Source: CBFGRU01 sp965651255 (GTDB lineage Bacteria; Planctomycetota; Phycisphaerae; Phycisphaerales; SM1A02). From it: 13,148 nt of DNA. Below are positions 1-4,959 of the stretch, piece by piece. Position 1 is the first letter of the stretch. Every line of letters starts with the position of its first letter. The position numbers and the translations under genes were made by a program. The stretch lies in NCBI GenBank assembly GCA_965651255.1, contig CBFGRU010000070.1:1-13148 (forward strand). The letters are read 5' to 3'. The notes under the pieces are model-generated. The model did not search any database. It was not told where the DNA came from and saw only the letters and a list, made by a program, of their open reading frames with translations.

Positions 1-397
1 GGATGCGGCCCATCTCCGCCATGATCGTGCGGATGACCTTGCACCGCGGCGTCAGGTCAATGCCGAAGAGCGTCTCCACCGCATGGTGCCAGGCAATGTC
101 GTTCGCAATCGGCGAGATGTAATCCATCCGGCTGATCGTGCAGACGTACTGGTTGTAATCGTGATGCTCACCGAGCTTCTCAAAGCCGGAGTGCAGGTAG
201 CCGATGTGCGGCGTCGCGCGGGCGATCCGCTCGCCATCCAACTCCAGCACCAGCCGCAGAGTCGTATGCGTTGCGGGGTGCTGCGGGCCGAAGTTCAGAA
301 TCCAGCGGTCCGGGCTCTCCGCGCGCTCGCCGAGATACTCGGTCGACTCGATGTCGATGTCGTAGACCTGGTCCGCGGGCTTGAGGGTGTAGGGCAT
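1..397 (-). CDS. nuoD: NADH-quinone oxidoreductase subunit D, N-terminal 132 residues (3' end outside window)
   Basis: NuoD is the 49-kDa-type subunit of respiratory complex I. It sits in the peripheral arm and, with NuoB, forms the quinone-reaction site. I read this gene directly from the reverse complement, with ATG at 397-395. The protein begins MPYTLKPADQ and carries the family signature FGPQHPATHTTLRLVLELDG (residues 37-56), then PHIGYLHSGFEKLGEH (63-78), YNQYV and SRMDYISP, and TPRCKVIRTIMAEM near the cut. By comparison with Thermus Nqo4, the quinone-site His (here H44) and Tyr (here Y93) are both kept. The usual Gly after the conserved THis is Thr (THT instead of THG). No nuoC lies directly upstream, so the gene appears to head its own transcript. 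There is no good Shine-Dalgarno site; CCCTCCACCC precedes the ATG. The family match is clear. The C-terminal two thirds lie beyond the window. Confidence 0.93.
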   Translation of the reverse strand, partial: MPYTLKPADQVYDIDIESTEYLGERAESPDRWILNFGPQHPATHTTLRLVLELDGERIARATPHIGYLHSGFEKLGEHHDYNQYVCTISRMDYISPIANDIAWHHAVETLFGIDLTPRCKVIRTIMAEMGRI

Positions 398-521
398 GGG
401 TGGAGGGTCGTTCGTCGTTGAATGTTCGTTCGTCGTCTGCGAGCCGCATCGTCCCCGATCGGGTCCTGTCGGCATGAAGCGAACCAGGACGGCGGCGGGC
501 ACGATGGATGTTCTGGTCCGG

Positions 522-527
522 AGTATA
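522..527 (-). promoter_or_regulatory. Candidate -10 box for nuoD
   Basis: On the minus strand this hexamer reads TATACT, one base from the TATAAT consensus and identical to the -10 box proposed for the antitoxin gene at 2329-2334. It lies about 125 bases upstream of the nuoD ATG, which would give a leader of roughly 115-120 bases. I see no convincing TTGACA-like -35 at the usual spacing. The assignment rests on the hexamer and its orientation only. Confidence 0.4.
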
Positions 528-694
528 GGGGTTGGCGGGCCGTTGCGGACACCTTTCACCGCGGTTTCAGGGGGTGAAGTCCGCCGGACGGGGTCACTGG
601 GTGCGCGAGGGTGCTTCCGCCCGGCTCCGCGGTCACCTTGGCACGGTTGGGAGTGCATTCACCCGCACCCGCCGACATTCGGCGAAGCACGGGC

Positions 695-721
695 GTGGTT
701 CAACAGATTCGGAGGAACCAC
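695..721. repeat. Inverted repeat GTGGTTC / GAACCAC
   Basis: A perfect 7-base inverted repeat (695-701 and 715-721) encloses a 13-base loop. It is followed at once by a second small hairpin, CGGCC / GGCCG (722-726 and 733-737). Neither has a U-tract, so a rho-independent terminator is unlikely. Short stems like these are common by chance in GC-rich DNA. They are noted because they cluster with the larger hairpin downstream. Confidence 0.35.
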
Positions 722-742
722 CGGCCCGGACCGGCCGCCGTT

Positions 743-807
743 GGTGAATCGAACGGAATGTTTCCTCGCGTGAGGAGAATCCTCCAAGAAGGGCGAGTTT
801 GTTCACC
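743..807. repeat. Nested inverted repeats: closing stem 743-749/801-807 around hairpin 761-778
   Basis: GGTGAAT (743-749) can pair with GTTCACC (801-807), with one G-U pair. Inside it, TTTCCTC (761-767) pairs with GAGGAGA (772-778) around a four-base GCGT loop, also with one G-U pair. The arrangement looks like a folded RNA, but each stem is only 7 bases. The fold could exist on either strand. Function is unknown. Confidence 0.3.
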
Positions 808-830
808 CGCGGGCCGCGCAGAGCAACACC

Positions 831-900
831 CGGTGCGTGTGATGTCCTACGCGAAACGTGTAGAACATTCCGCAGGCCGCGCACGACATCACCCGAACCG
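831..900. repeat. 70-base imperfect hairpin with an inner stem-loop, possible structured RNA
   Basis: CGGTGCGTGTGATGTC (831-846) and GACATCACCCGAACCG (885-900) are complementary at 14 of 16 positions, with the innermost 8 bases perfect. Directly inside, CTACGC (847-852) pairs with GTGTAG (858-863) around GAAAC, leaving about 20 bases (864-884) that could form a small third arm. The result resembles a three-way junction. No U-tract follows on either strand, so a simple terminator is unlikely. It lies outside the leaders predicted for either flanking gene, so an independent small RNA, a protein-binding site or a remnant of a small mobile element are all open. Confidence 0.5.
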
Positions 901-1106
901 TGCGTACCCTCGCGGAAACCGGGGGGTTGCTTCCCCGCTCTCGGCGATACCACCCGCACGTTGGGCGTGGCCATGCGCGGTGTTCTTCACCATTCGCGGC
1001 AGCGCGCGGGAGGTTGGGCCGGTGACGCCGACTGATTCGCGATGGCCCCGTTCCAACCGCCGCGGCTCCAAGATGCTCATCCGCACGCGTGGGGTGTATC
1101 GCGGTG

Positions 1107-1112
1107 TACCAT
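1107..1112 (+). promoter_or_regulatory. Candidate -10 box 5 bases before the ATG at 1118 (leaderless)
   Basis: TACCAT, preceded by CGGTG, lies five bases before the ATG. That spacing puts the expected transcription start at or beside the start codon, so the transcript would be leaderless. No Shine-Dalgarno site is present, which fits. The same arrangement with better hexamers is seen at 2329-2334 and 2368-2373. Confidence 0.35.
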
Positions 1113-1117
1113 CGAGC

Positions 1118-1798
1118 ATGGCCGATCGGAAGCCGGAGCACATTCAGAGTACGAGGAATGACGCTGGTCCGGTGAAGGTGATCGATGAATGGTCGTACCG
1201 CGCCCGGCTGGGTGTGATCGTCTCGGCGCTTTCAATCATCGCCGTCGGAGCTCCGCCCGCGATCCTCTGCTGGTCCATCGTTGAGTACCCGCTTGGCGCG
1301 ATTTTCGGCGATCTCCTGTGGACGGTGATTGTTCCGGTGTTCTTCATCATCACGCCGGTGTGCTGGGGCTTGGCTGCGGCCAGATTCGCAGAGCCAATTC
1401 GCGCCTCCCTGCGGACACCCGAATTGAACAAGTTGCCGTTCAATCGGATGGTCCTCATGGCGCTGGTCATGGCGGTTGTGTTCTCCATCCTCTTTACCGG
1501 CATCCTCGATGGCCCCCCAGAGTTTCGACTCTTGCGTCTTGGAGGAGAGTTGTTCCTGTTTGCGATCGCCGTGAGCGTGCTCGGCTACCCCTTCGCTGCG
1601 ATCGGCACCGCGATGATCTTCATGTTCATCCGCCGATACCACGATCGCCTGCCGCTTCCGCGTGAGTTTGCCGCTCACCCACGCCGGTGCCTGAACTGTC
1701 AGTACGACCTCACCGGGAACGCAAGCGGCGTATGCCCGGAGTGCGGTTATGACCTGGCACAGGGAAAAGCGGCTGGAATTGACGACGCTCCTTCATGA
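1118..1798 (+). CDS. Four-helix membrane protein with C-terminal zinc ribbon
   Basis: This 226-residue protein has no function I can name. About four hydrophobic stretches are visible (roughly residues 29-55, 61-90, 110-130 and 140-170), so it is probably an inner-membrane protein. The C-terminal tail is a zinc ribbon: CxxC at 191/194 (CLNC), then QYDLTGNASGV, then CxxC at 206/209 (CPEC) followed by GYDL. This ribbon is a familiar tail on many small uncharacterised planctomycete proteins and is the main lineage clue here. I chose the ATG at 1118 because the sequence before it is not protein-like and a -10 box sits five bases upstream; ATG at 1073 is in frame and possible. The stop codon overlaps that of the convergent toxin gene in the palindrome TCATGA (1793-1798). 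The protein-coding call is firm, the role unknown. Confidence 0.85.
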   Translation: MADRKPEHIQSTRNDAGPVKVIDEWSYRARLGVIVSALSIIAVGAPPAILCWSIVEYPLGAIFGDLLWTVIVPVFFIITPVCWGLAAARFAEPIRASLRTPELNKLPFNRMVLMALVMAVVFSILFTGILDGPPEFRLLRLGGELFLFAIAVSVLGYPFAAIGTAMIFMFIRRYHDRLPLPREFAAHPRRCLNCQYDLTGNASGVCPECGYDLAQGKAAGIDDAPS

Positions 1799-2089
1799 CC
1801 GCTCTCGCCAGTAGCCGGGTCGCCGACTCAGGTGCATCACTGCGACAATGACGATGGAATCATCCGCCGGCATCGCTCGGTAGACGATGCCGTATAGGAA
1901 TCGACGCATGAGCAGTCGCCGCGCGCCGCGGAACATTGGTCGCCATGCCTCCGGTGCGGACCGAATCATGTCAATGATCGCCTTGAACTCCGACCGGAAG
2001 TCTTCGCCGAGGGCTGGATTGATTTCACCGTACCAGCGAATCGCTTCGCGCAACTCATCCCCGGCCTCGGCCAGGAATCGCACCGTCAC
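1793..2089 (-). CDS. RelE/ParE-family toxin of a type II toxin-antitoxin system
   Basis: This 98-residue protein matches the RelE/ParE toxin fold from end to end. It shows the N-terminal helix with AIRWYGEINPALGEDFRSEF (residues 16-35), the P-E-A-W-R turn, a basic strand RRLLMRRFLYGIVYR (57-71) and the C-terminal HLSRRPGYWRER (86-97). Family members either cleave ribosome-bound mRNA or poison gyrase; the sequence alone does not settle which. The HxxRRPGYW tail is typical of the ParE/plasmid-stabilisation branch usually paired with TIGR02574 antitoxins, and that partner is present here. The start is GTG at 2089, overlapping the antitoxin stop in GTGA, so translation is likely coupled. It looks full-length and intact. 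Its stop codon abuts that of the zinc-ribbon gene. Confidence 0.9.
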   Translation of the reverse strand: MTVRFLAEAGDELREAIRWYGEINPALGEDFRSEFKAIIDMIRSAPEAWRPMFRGARRLLMRRFLYGIVYRAMPADDSIVIVAVMHLSRRPGYWRERS

Positions 2090-2322
2090 CAGTTGCGTTC
2101 CTCATCGACCTCCCGCCAGACCGTCTCTTCATCGATGACTTCGGCGCTCCCACGTTCAAGGGAATCAAGGCGTCGATTGATCTCATCTCGCCACGCGGAT
2201 TCGACCGTGGGGCTCACCTGCTCGCGCAGCGACCGCCACAGCGCTTCGGCGAGCGCGGCCCGATCATCGACCGAGAGTTTCAGTGCTTCGGACAGCAGAT
2301 TGTCGCGCGTGGGGCCGACCAT
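2086..2322 (-). CDS. TIGR02574-like addiction-module antitoxin
   Basis: This 78-residue acidic helical protein begins MVGPTRDNLLSEALKLSVDD and continues RAALAEALWRSLREQ (21-35), with W-R-D-E-I-N-R-R-L at 44-52 and an acidic C-terminal tail ending EVDEERNW. That pattern is typical of the short antitoxins of the TIGR02574 'putative addiction module component' type, which bind and neutralise a RelE/ParE toxin encoded just downstream. A toxin follows with a 4-base GTGA overlap. The frame stays open far upstream, across the aminotransferase gene, but the ATG at 2322 is clearly right: it has family-like sequence from residue 1 and a TATACT box six bases before it. Antitoxins of such pairs often autoregulate. 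A DNA-binding domain is not obvious here, so that is only an inference. Confidence 0.87.
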   Translation of the reverse strand: MVGPTRDNLLSEALKLSVDDRAALAEALWRSLREQVSPTVESAWRDEINRRLDSLERGSAEVIDEETVWREVDEERNW

Positions 2323-2328
2323 GGTTTT

Positions 2329-2334
2329 AGTATA
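2329..2334 (-). promoter_or_regulatory. -10 box of the antitoxin-toxin operon, leaderless arrangement
   Basis: On the minus strand TCGGTATACT is followed by six bases (aaaacc) and the antitoxin ATG. TATACT differs from consensus at one base. The spacing places the transcription start at the A of ATG. There is no Shine-Dalgarno site and no space for one. It forms an imperfect mirror image of the aminotransferase promoter on the other strand. Confidence 0.6.
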
Positions 2335-2367
2335 CCGAGCATCTCTGCGTTTCTGCATCTGGATCGG

Positions 2368-2373
2368 TACACT
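2368..2373 (+). promoter_or_regulatory. -10 box of the aminotransferase gene, leaderless arrangement
   Basis: TCGGTACACT is followed by six bases (ctctgt) and the ATG at 2380. Its ten bases (2364-2373) are an inverted copy, 9 of 10, of the block at 2329-2338 that contains the antitoxin -10 box. No Shine-Dalgarno site is present. Transcription is expected to begin at or next to the ATG. Confidence 0.55.
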
Positions 2374-2379
2374 CTCTGT

Positions 2380-3357
2380 ATGCCCCTGGAAGTCTGGCTC
2401 AACGGTTCGTTCGTCCCGCTCGATGATGCGCGGGTCTCCGCGTTCGATGCGGGGTTTCAGCATGCCGTGGGTGTGTTCGAGACGATTGCCGCGCGGAACG
2501 GCCGGCTCTTTCGCGGCGAGGCCCACCTCGATCGCATGGCGAACACCGTGAAGGCGCTCCGCCTCTCTTCGCGCTTTCGTCCCGACCCGCTGCACGAGGC
2601 GATCGAGCAGACCCTGGCGCGCAACAACCTGAAAGATGCGCGCATCCGCATCACCATCACCGGCGGCGATCTGAACCTCCTGCCGAAACCCGATGGGAAG
2701 TCGCCGGGAGCAAGTGATCCGACGATTCTCATCGTCGCCCAGCCGCCGACGAAGTATCCCGATGCGTTCTTTACCGATGGCGTGCTCATCGCGATTGCGG
2801 CGGATCGTTTGAACCCGTTTGATTCCTCCGCCGGCCATAAGACGGTGAACTACTGGTCGCGGCTGCTCGCGCTGCAACAGGCCGCGGCCGCCGGCGCAGC
2901 CGAGGCGTTGTGGCTGCTCATCACCAATCACCTCGGCAGCGGATCGGTGAGCAACCTGTTTCTTGTAAAGGATGGCGCGCTCTTAACACCCCGCGCCCGC
3001 GGCGAGGAAGAGCGGGTGATGAAAGGGGAACTGAACCCGCCCGATGAAGAGACCGAGGCGGCGAAGCAATCGGCCACGGGCGCGACCGCCCTGCCCGCGC
3101 CGGTCCTGCCGGGCATCACGCGCGCCGCCATCATCGAACTGGCCGATGACCTCGGCATGCCCATCTACCGACGGATGCTCTCGATCGAAGATCTGCTCAG
3201 CGCGGATGAGGTGTTCCTGACCAATTCCTCCTGGCAGGTGCTGCCGGTGGTGAAGGTCGAACAAGCGACCGTGTCTACCGGCAAGGTTGGCGCGGTCACC
3301 GCGCGGTTGCGCGGCAAGCTGCTTGACCTGATGCAGGCGGAAACGAGTGGCGACTGA
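2380..3357 (+). CDS. Class IV (fold-type IV) PLP-dependent aminotransferase or lyase
   Basis: This 325-residue protein belongs to the family of branched-chain aminotransferase (IlvE), D-amino-acid aminotransferase and aminodeoxychorismate lyase (PabC). Landmarks in order are FDAGFQHAVGVFETI (22-36), the phosphate-binding Arg in HLDRM (R52), the PLP-binding Lys in AGHKTVNYWSRLLA (K154), the SGSVSNLFLVKDG loop (187-199), PGITRAAIIELA (244-255) and FLTNSSWQVLPV (279-290). Two things are unusual. The Glu that contacts the PLP ring nitrogen in relatives (SEG or TEG motif) is Ser (S187). A charged, low-complexity insert of about 35 residues (roughly 206-241) separates LLTP from LPGITR, where relatives have only a few residues. 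The substrate cannot be assigned from sequence. The start at 2380 is supported by the -10 box six bases upstream. It is transcribed divergently from the toxin-antitoxin operon. Confidence 0.88.
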   Translation: MPLEVWLNGSFVPLDDARVSAFDAGFQHAVGVFETIAARNGRLFRGEAHLDRMANTVKALRLSSRFRPDPLHEAIEQTLARNNLKDARIRITITGGDLNLLPKPDGKSPGASDPTILIVAQPPTKYPDAFFTDGVLIAIAADRLNPFDSSAGHKTVNYWSRLLALQQAAAAGAAEALWLLITNHLGSGSVSNLFLVKDGALLTPRARGEEERVMKGELNPPDEETEAAKQSATGATALPAPVLPGITRAAIIELADDLGMPIYRRMLSIEDLLSADEVFLTNSSWQVLPVVKVEQATVSTGKVGAVTARLRGKLLDLMQAETSGD

Positions 3358-3402
3358 TTGGGCGGCGGTCGGGGTCGAAGGTGTGCGGCGAATCGGCCGA
3401 GA

Positions 3403-3408
3403 TATCAT
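3403..3408 (+). promoter_or_regulatory. Candidate -10 box for the TauE/SafE-like gene
   Basis: TATCAT lies 21 bases before the ATG at 3430 in the 72-base gap after the aminotransferase stop. A GGAGGG Shine-Dalgarno-like run at 3421-3426 sits between them. A short leader of about 15 bases would result. No clear -35 is visible. Read-through from the aminotransferase gene is equally possible. Confidence 0.35.
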
Positions 3409-3429
3409 CGTCGCCCCCGCGGAGGGTGA

Positions 3430-4533
3430 ATGCCGGCGATGAGCGTTCCCGGCGCGGGCATGGTTTTCTTCATGTCACGCGGATCGATGAACCCGAGGAA
3501 CCTGCTGGCGCGACTCGCGCTCGTTCGCATCGCGCCCTTCCTGTTCTGGCTGATGTGCTTTTATGCCGGGTGGCTGGCGGTGATTGTTGCGGGTGATCAC
3601 TGGGTGACGCTGCGCGAGCACTGGGGCATCGCTGCGGCGATGGCGGCCGGCTCGTACGTCGCCGGCTCGACACCGATGGGCGGCGGAACCGTCGGTTTCC
3701 CGATCCTCGTGCTGCTGTTTGATCAGTCCGCCTCGATCGGCCGCAACTTCTCCTTCGCGGTGCAGTCGGTCGGGATGGTTTCGGCCACGATATTCATCCT
3801 GTGCCTGCGCCGACCGCTGGAGTGGCCGATGTTGCGGGCCGCGATGATCGGCGCGCTCATCGGAACACCCATCGGCGCAGCGTTTCTCGCACCCATCGCC
3901 AACGACCTGACGGTGAAACTCATCTTCGCTGTCATCTGGGCATCGTTTGGGGTGATGCATCTGGTGAAAGTGCACGAAATCGTCCGCGTGCACGGCATCA
4001 CGCCATCCACCACGCGCTTTGACACGATGATGGGCCTTGGCGTCGGCCTTCTCGGCGGCGGATGCATCGCCTCGCTCACGGGGGTCGGCATCGACATGCT
4101 CATCTACACCATGCTGATTCTGGTCAGTCGGGCAGACATCAAAATCGCGATCCCCACGAGCGTGGTATTGATGGCCTTCACTTCGCTCGTCGGCCTCGCA
4201 AGCAATCTGCTGTTGCAGCGGGTCGATCCGGTGGTGTACCACGTGGATACCGAGGTGTTTCACTCCTGGCTCGCGGCGGCGCCGATCGTCGCGCTGGGCG
4301 CCCCGCTTGGTGCGTTCATGGTGGCGATCATTCCGCGCGGACCGACGCTGGTGTTCGTCAGTGTGCTCTGCATCGTGCAGTTCATCTGGACACTGGTGCA
4401 CGAGTCGGTGGGCTGGATCACGCTGGGCATTGCGATCGGCGGGGTGCTGTTCTGCAACGCTGCATTCCACGCGCTCTACCGTTGGGGCGCACGCCGGCAG
4501 GGGCGACTCGGGCGACATCTCATCGTTGAATGA
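3430..4533 (+). CDS. TauE/SafE-type membrane transporter (putative sulfite or organosulfonate exporter)
   Basis: This 367-residue protein is almost entirely hydrophobic, with about nine or ten candidate membrane segments from residue 32 onward. It fits the TauE/SafE family (DUF81), whose studied members export small anions such as sulfite or sulfoacetate across the inner membrane. Family-like features are the two Gly-rich half-repeats: GSTPMGGGTVGFPILVLLF near residues 79-97, and GLGVGLLGGGCIASLTGVG near 201-219 followed by DMLIYTMLIL. The actual substrate cannot be read from sequence. Start choice is uncertain. ATG at 3430 lies only three bases from GGAGGG, and in-frame ATGs at 3439 and 3460 are also possible. 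Its TGA is fused back to back with the stop of the convergent small membrane gene in the palindrome TGATCA (4531-4536). Confidence 0.85.
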   Translation: MPAMSVPGAGMVFFMSRGSMNPRNLLARLALVRIAPFLFWLMCFYAGWLAVIVAGDHWVTLREHWGIAAAMAAGSYVAGSTPMGGGTVGFPILVLLFDQSASIGRNFSFAVQSVGMVSATIFILCLRRPLEWPMLRAAMIGALIGTPIGAAFLAPIANDLTVKLIFAVIWASFGVMHLVKVHEIVRVHGITPSTTRFDTMMGLGVGLLGGGCIASLTGVGIDMLIYTMLILVSRADIKIAIPTSVVLMAFTSLVGLASNLLLQRVDPVVYHVDTEVFHSWLAAAPIVALGAPLGAFMVAIIPRGPTLVFVSVLCIVQFIWTLVHESVGWITLGIAIGGVLFCNAAFHALYRWGARRQGRLGRHLIVE

Positions 4534-4827
4534 TCAATCCCGCCGGGTGATGACGCGCACATTGCTGCGGCCGCTGTTTCCGCCGCCGAAAAGCCGCTTC
4601 ACCGACTGAACCACGGCGTGCGCACCGGCCAGCACGAAAAACGCCGCCACCGCCAGCACCATCGCGAAGAGAAACAGCAGGAACAGCGGCAGCCCGATCA
4701 CAAGCAGAAAGACCAGCAGCGCGGTGCGCGACAGCCAGCTCGGCTGGCTCGCAACGAATCGATATGCGTTGGCGACACGTTGTCCACCGGCGTTCGTGAA
4801 ATTGTAGATGCGAAACGATTCCTGCAT
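4534..4827 (-). CDS. Small membrane protein of unknown function
   Basis: This 97-residue protein begins MQESFRIYNFTNAGGQRVAN. It has a strongly hydrophobic core (about residues 33-70, long enough for one long or two short membrane helices) and a basic, Gly-rich tail ending NVRVITRRD. I do not recognise a family. The frame remains open well upstream as a shadow of dnaE, but the protein-like part starts at the ATG at 4827, which has an AGGATGG sequence about ten bases upstream as a plausible Shine-Dalgarno site. It is divergent from dnaE across a 132-base gap and convergent with the transporter gene with zero spacing. The hydrophobic block and sensible boundaries support a real gene. Confidence 0.72.
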   Translation of the reverse strand: MQESFRIYNFTNAGGQRVANAYRFVASQPSWLSRTALLVFLLVIGLPLFLLFLFAMVLAVAAFFVLAGAHAVVQSVKRLFGGGNSGRSNVRVITRRD

Positions 4828-4878
4828 TTCAATCCATCCTAGGAGCCGGCGCCGACCCGAACGATGCCGCTGAGCGTG

Positions 4879-4884
4879 TACAAT
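4879..4884 (+). promoter_or_regulatory. dnaE: Candidate -10 box for the dnaE operon
   Basis: TACAAT, one base off consensus and preceded directly by TG, lies about 75 bases before the dnaE ATG. This would give a leader of roughly 70 bases. Its position in the divergent gap before a three-gene plus-strand run makes it the natural promoter. The -35 region is not recognisable. A weak GGAG/CTCC stem (4905-4908 and 4917-4920) lies in the leader and is probably not meaningful. Confidence 0.45.
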
Positions 4885-4959
4885 CCACCGGCGCCATCGG
4901 GATCGGAGAAAACCCGCTCCTGATACGGATTTCTCGCTCACCCAGTTCTTCGGGAACGG

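Larger units (their letters stand above)
398..1117. other. Long intergenic region without a convincing gene, rich in inverted repeats
   Basis: About 720 bases separate the divergent nuoD and zinc-ribbon genes. Open frames run through it in several phases, but their translations are Arg/Pro/Gly-rich with no recognisable motif and look like GC-rich noise. The plus frame that joins the zinc-ribbon gene stays open back to about 611, yet nothing before residue Met at 1118 resembles protein. The part nearest nuoD holds its leader and -10 box and an 11-base direct repeat (TCGTTCGTCGT at 408-418 and 426-436). The part from 690 to 900 holds several stem-loops, listed separately. I found no tRNA, tmRNA, SRP RNA or RNase P signature motifs on either strand, and no U-tract terminator. 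Confidence 0.6.

Noticed and set aside
695..721. tRNA-like or tmRNA-like element around GGTTCAACAGATTCGG
   Set aside because: No acceptor stem, anticodon arm or CCA-proximal T-loop consensus could be built around it.
741..780. Possible RNase P RNA, because the minus strand reads GAGGAAACATTCC
   Set aside because: It resembles the conserved GAGGAAAGTCC only in its first seven bases. The matching 3' conserved block (ACAGAA...GGCTTA type) and the usual middle helices were not found.
633..974. Minus-strand open frame of 113 codons in the gene-free region
   Set aside because: Composition is Arg-rich with no motif or start signal. It overlaps the hairpins and looks like chance openness in GC-rich DNA.
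611..1117. In-frame upstream extension of the zinc-ribbon gene by about 169 codons
   Set aside because: The extension is Arg/Pro/Gly-rich without any domain pattern, other frames are open over the same stretch, and the inverted repeats lie inside it. The protein-like sequence starts at 1118.
2323..2931. Longer antitoxin reading frame running back through the aminotransferase gene
   Set aside because: The extra 200 codons are the antisense shadow of a well-supported gene. The antitoxin family begins at the internal ATG at 2322, which has its own -10 box.
3475..4518. Long minus-strand open frame opposite the transporter gene
   Set aside because: The plus strand encodes a clear multi-helix membrane protein. 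The antisense translation is His/Arg/Asp-rich shadow sequence.
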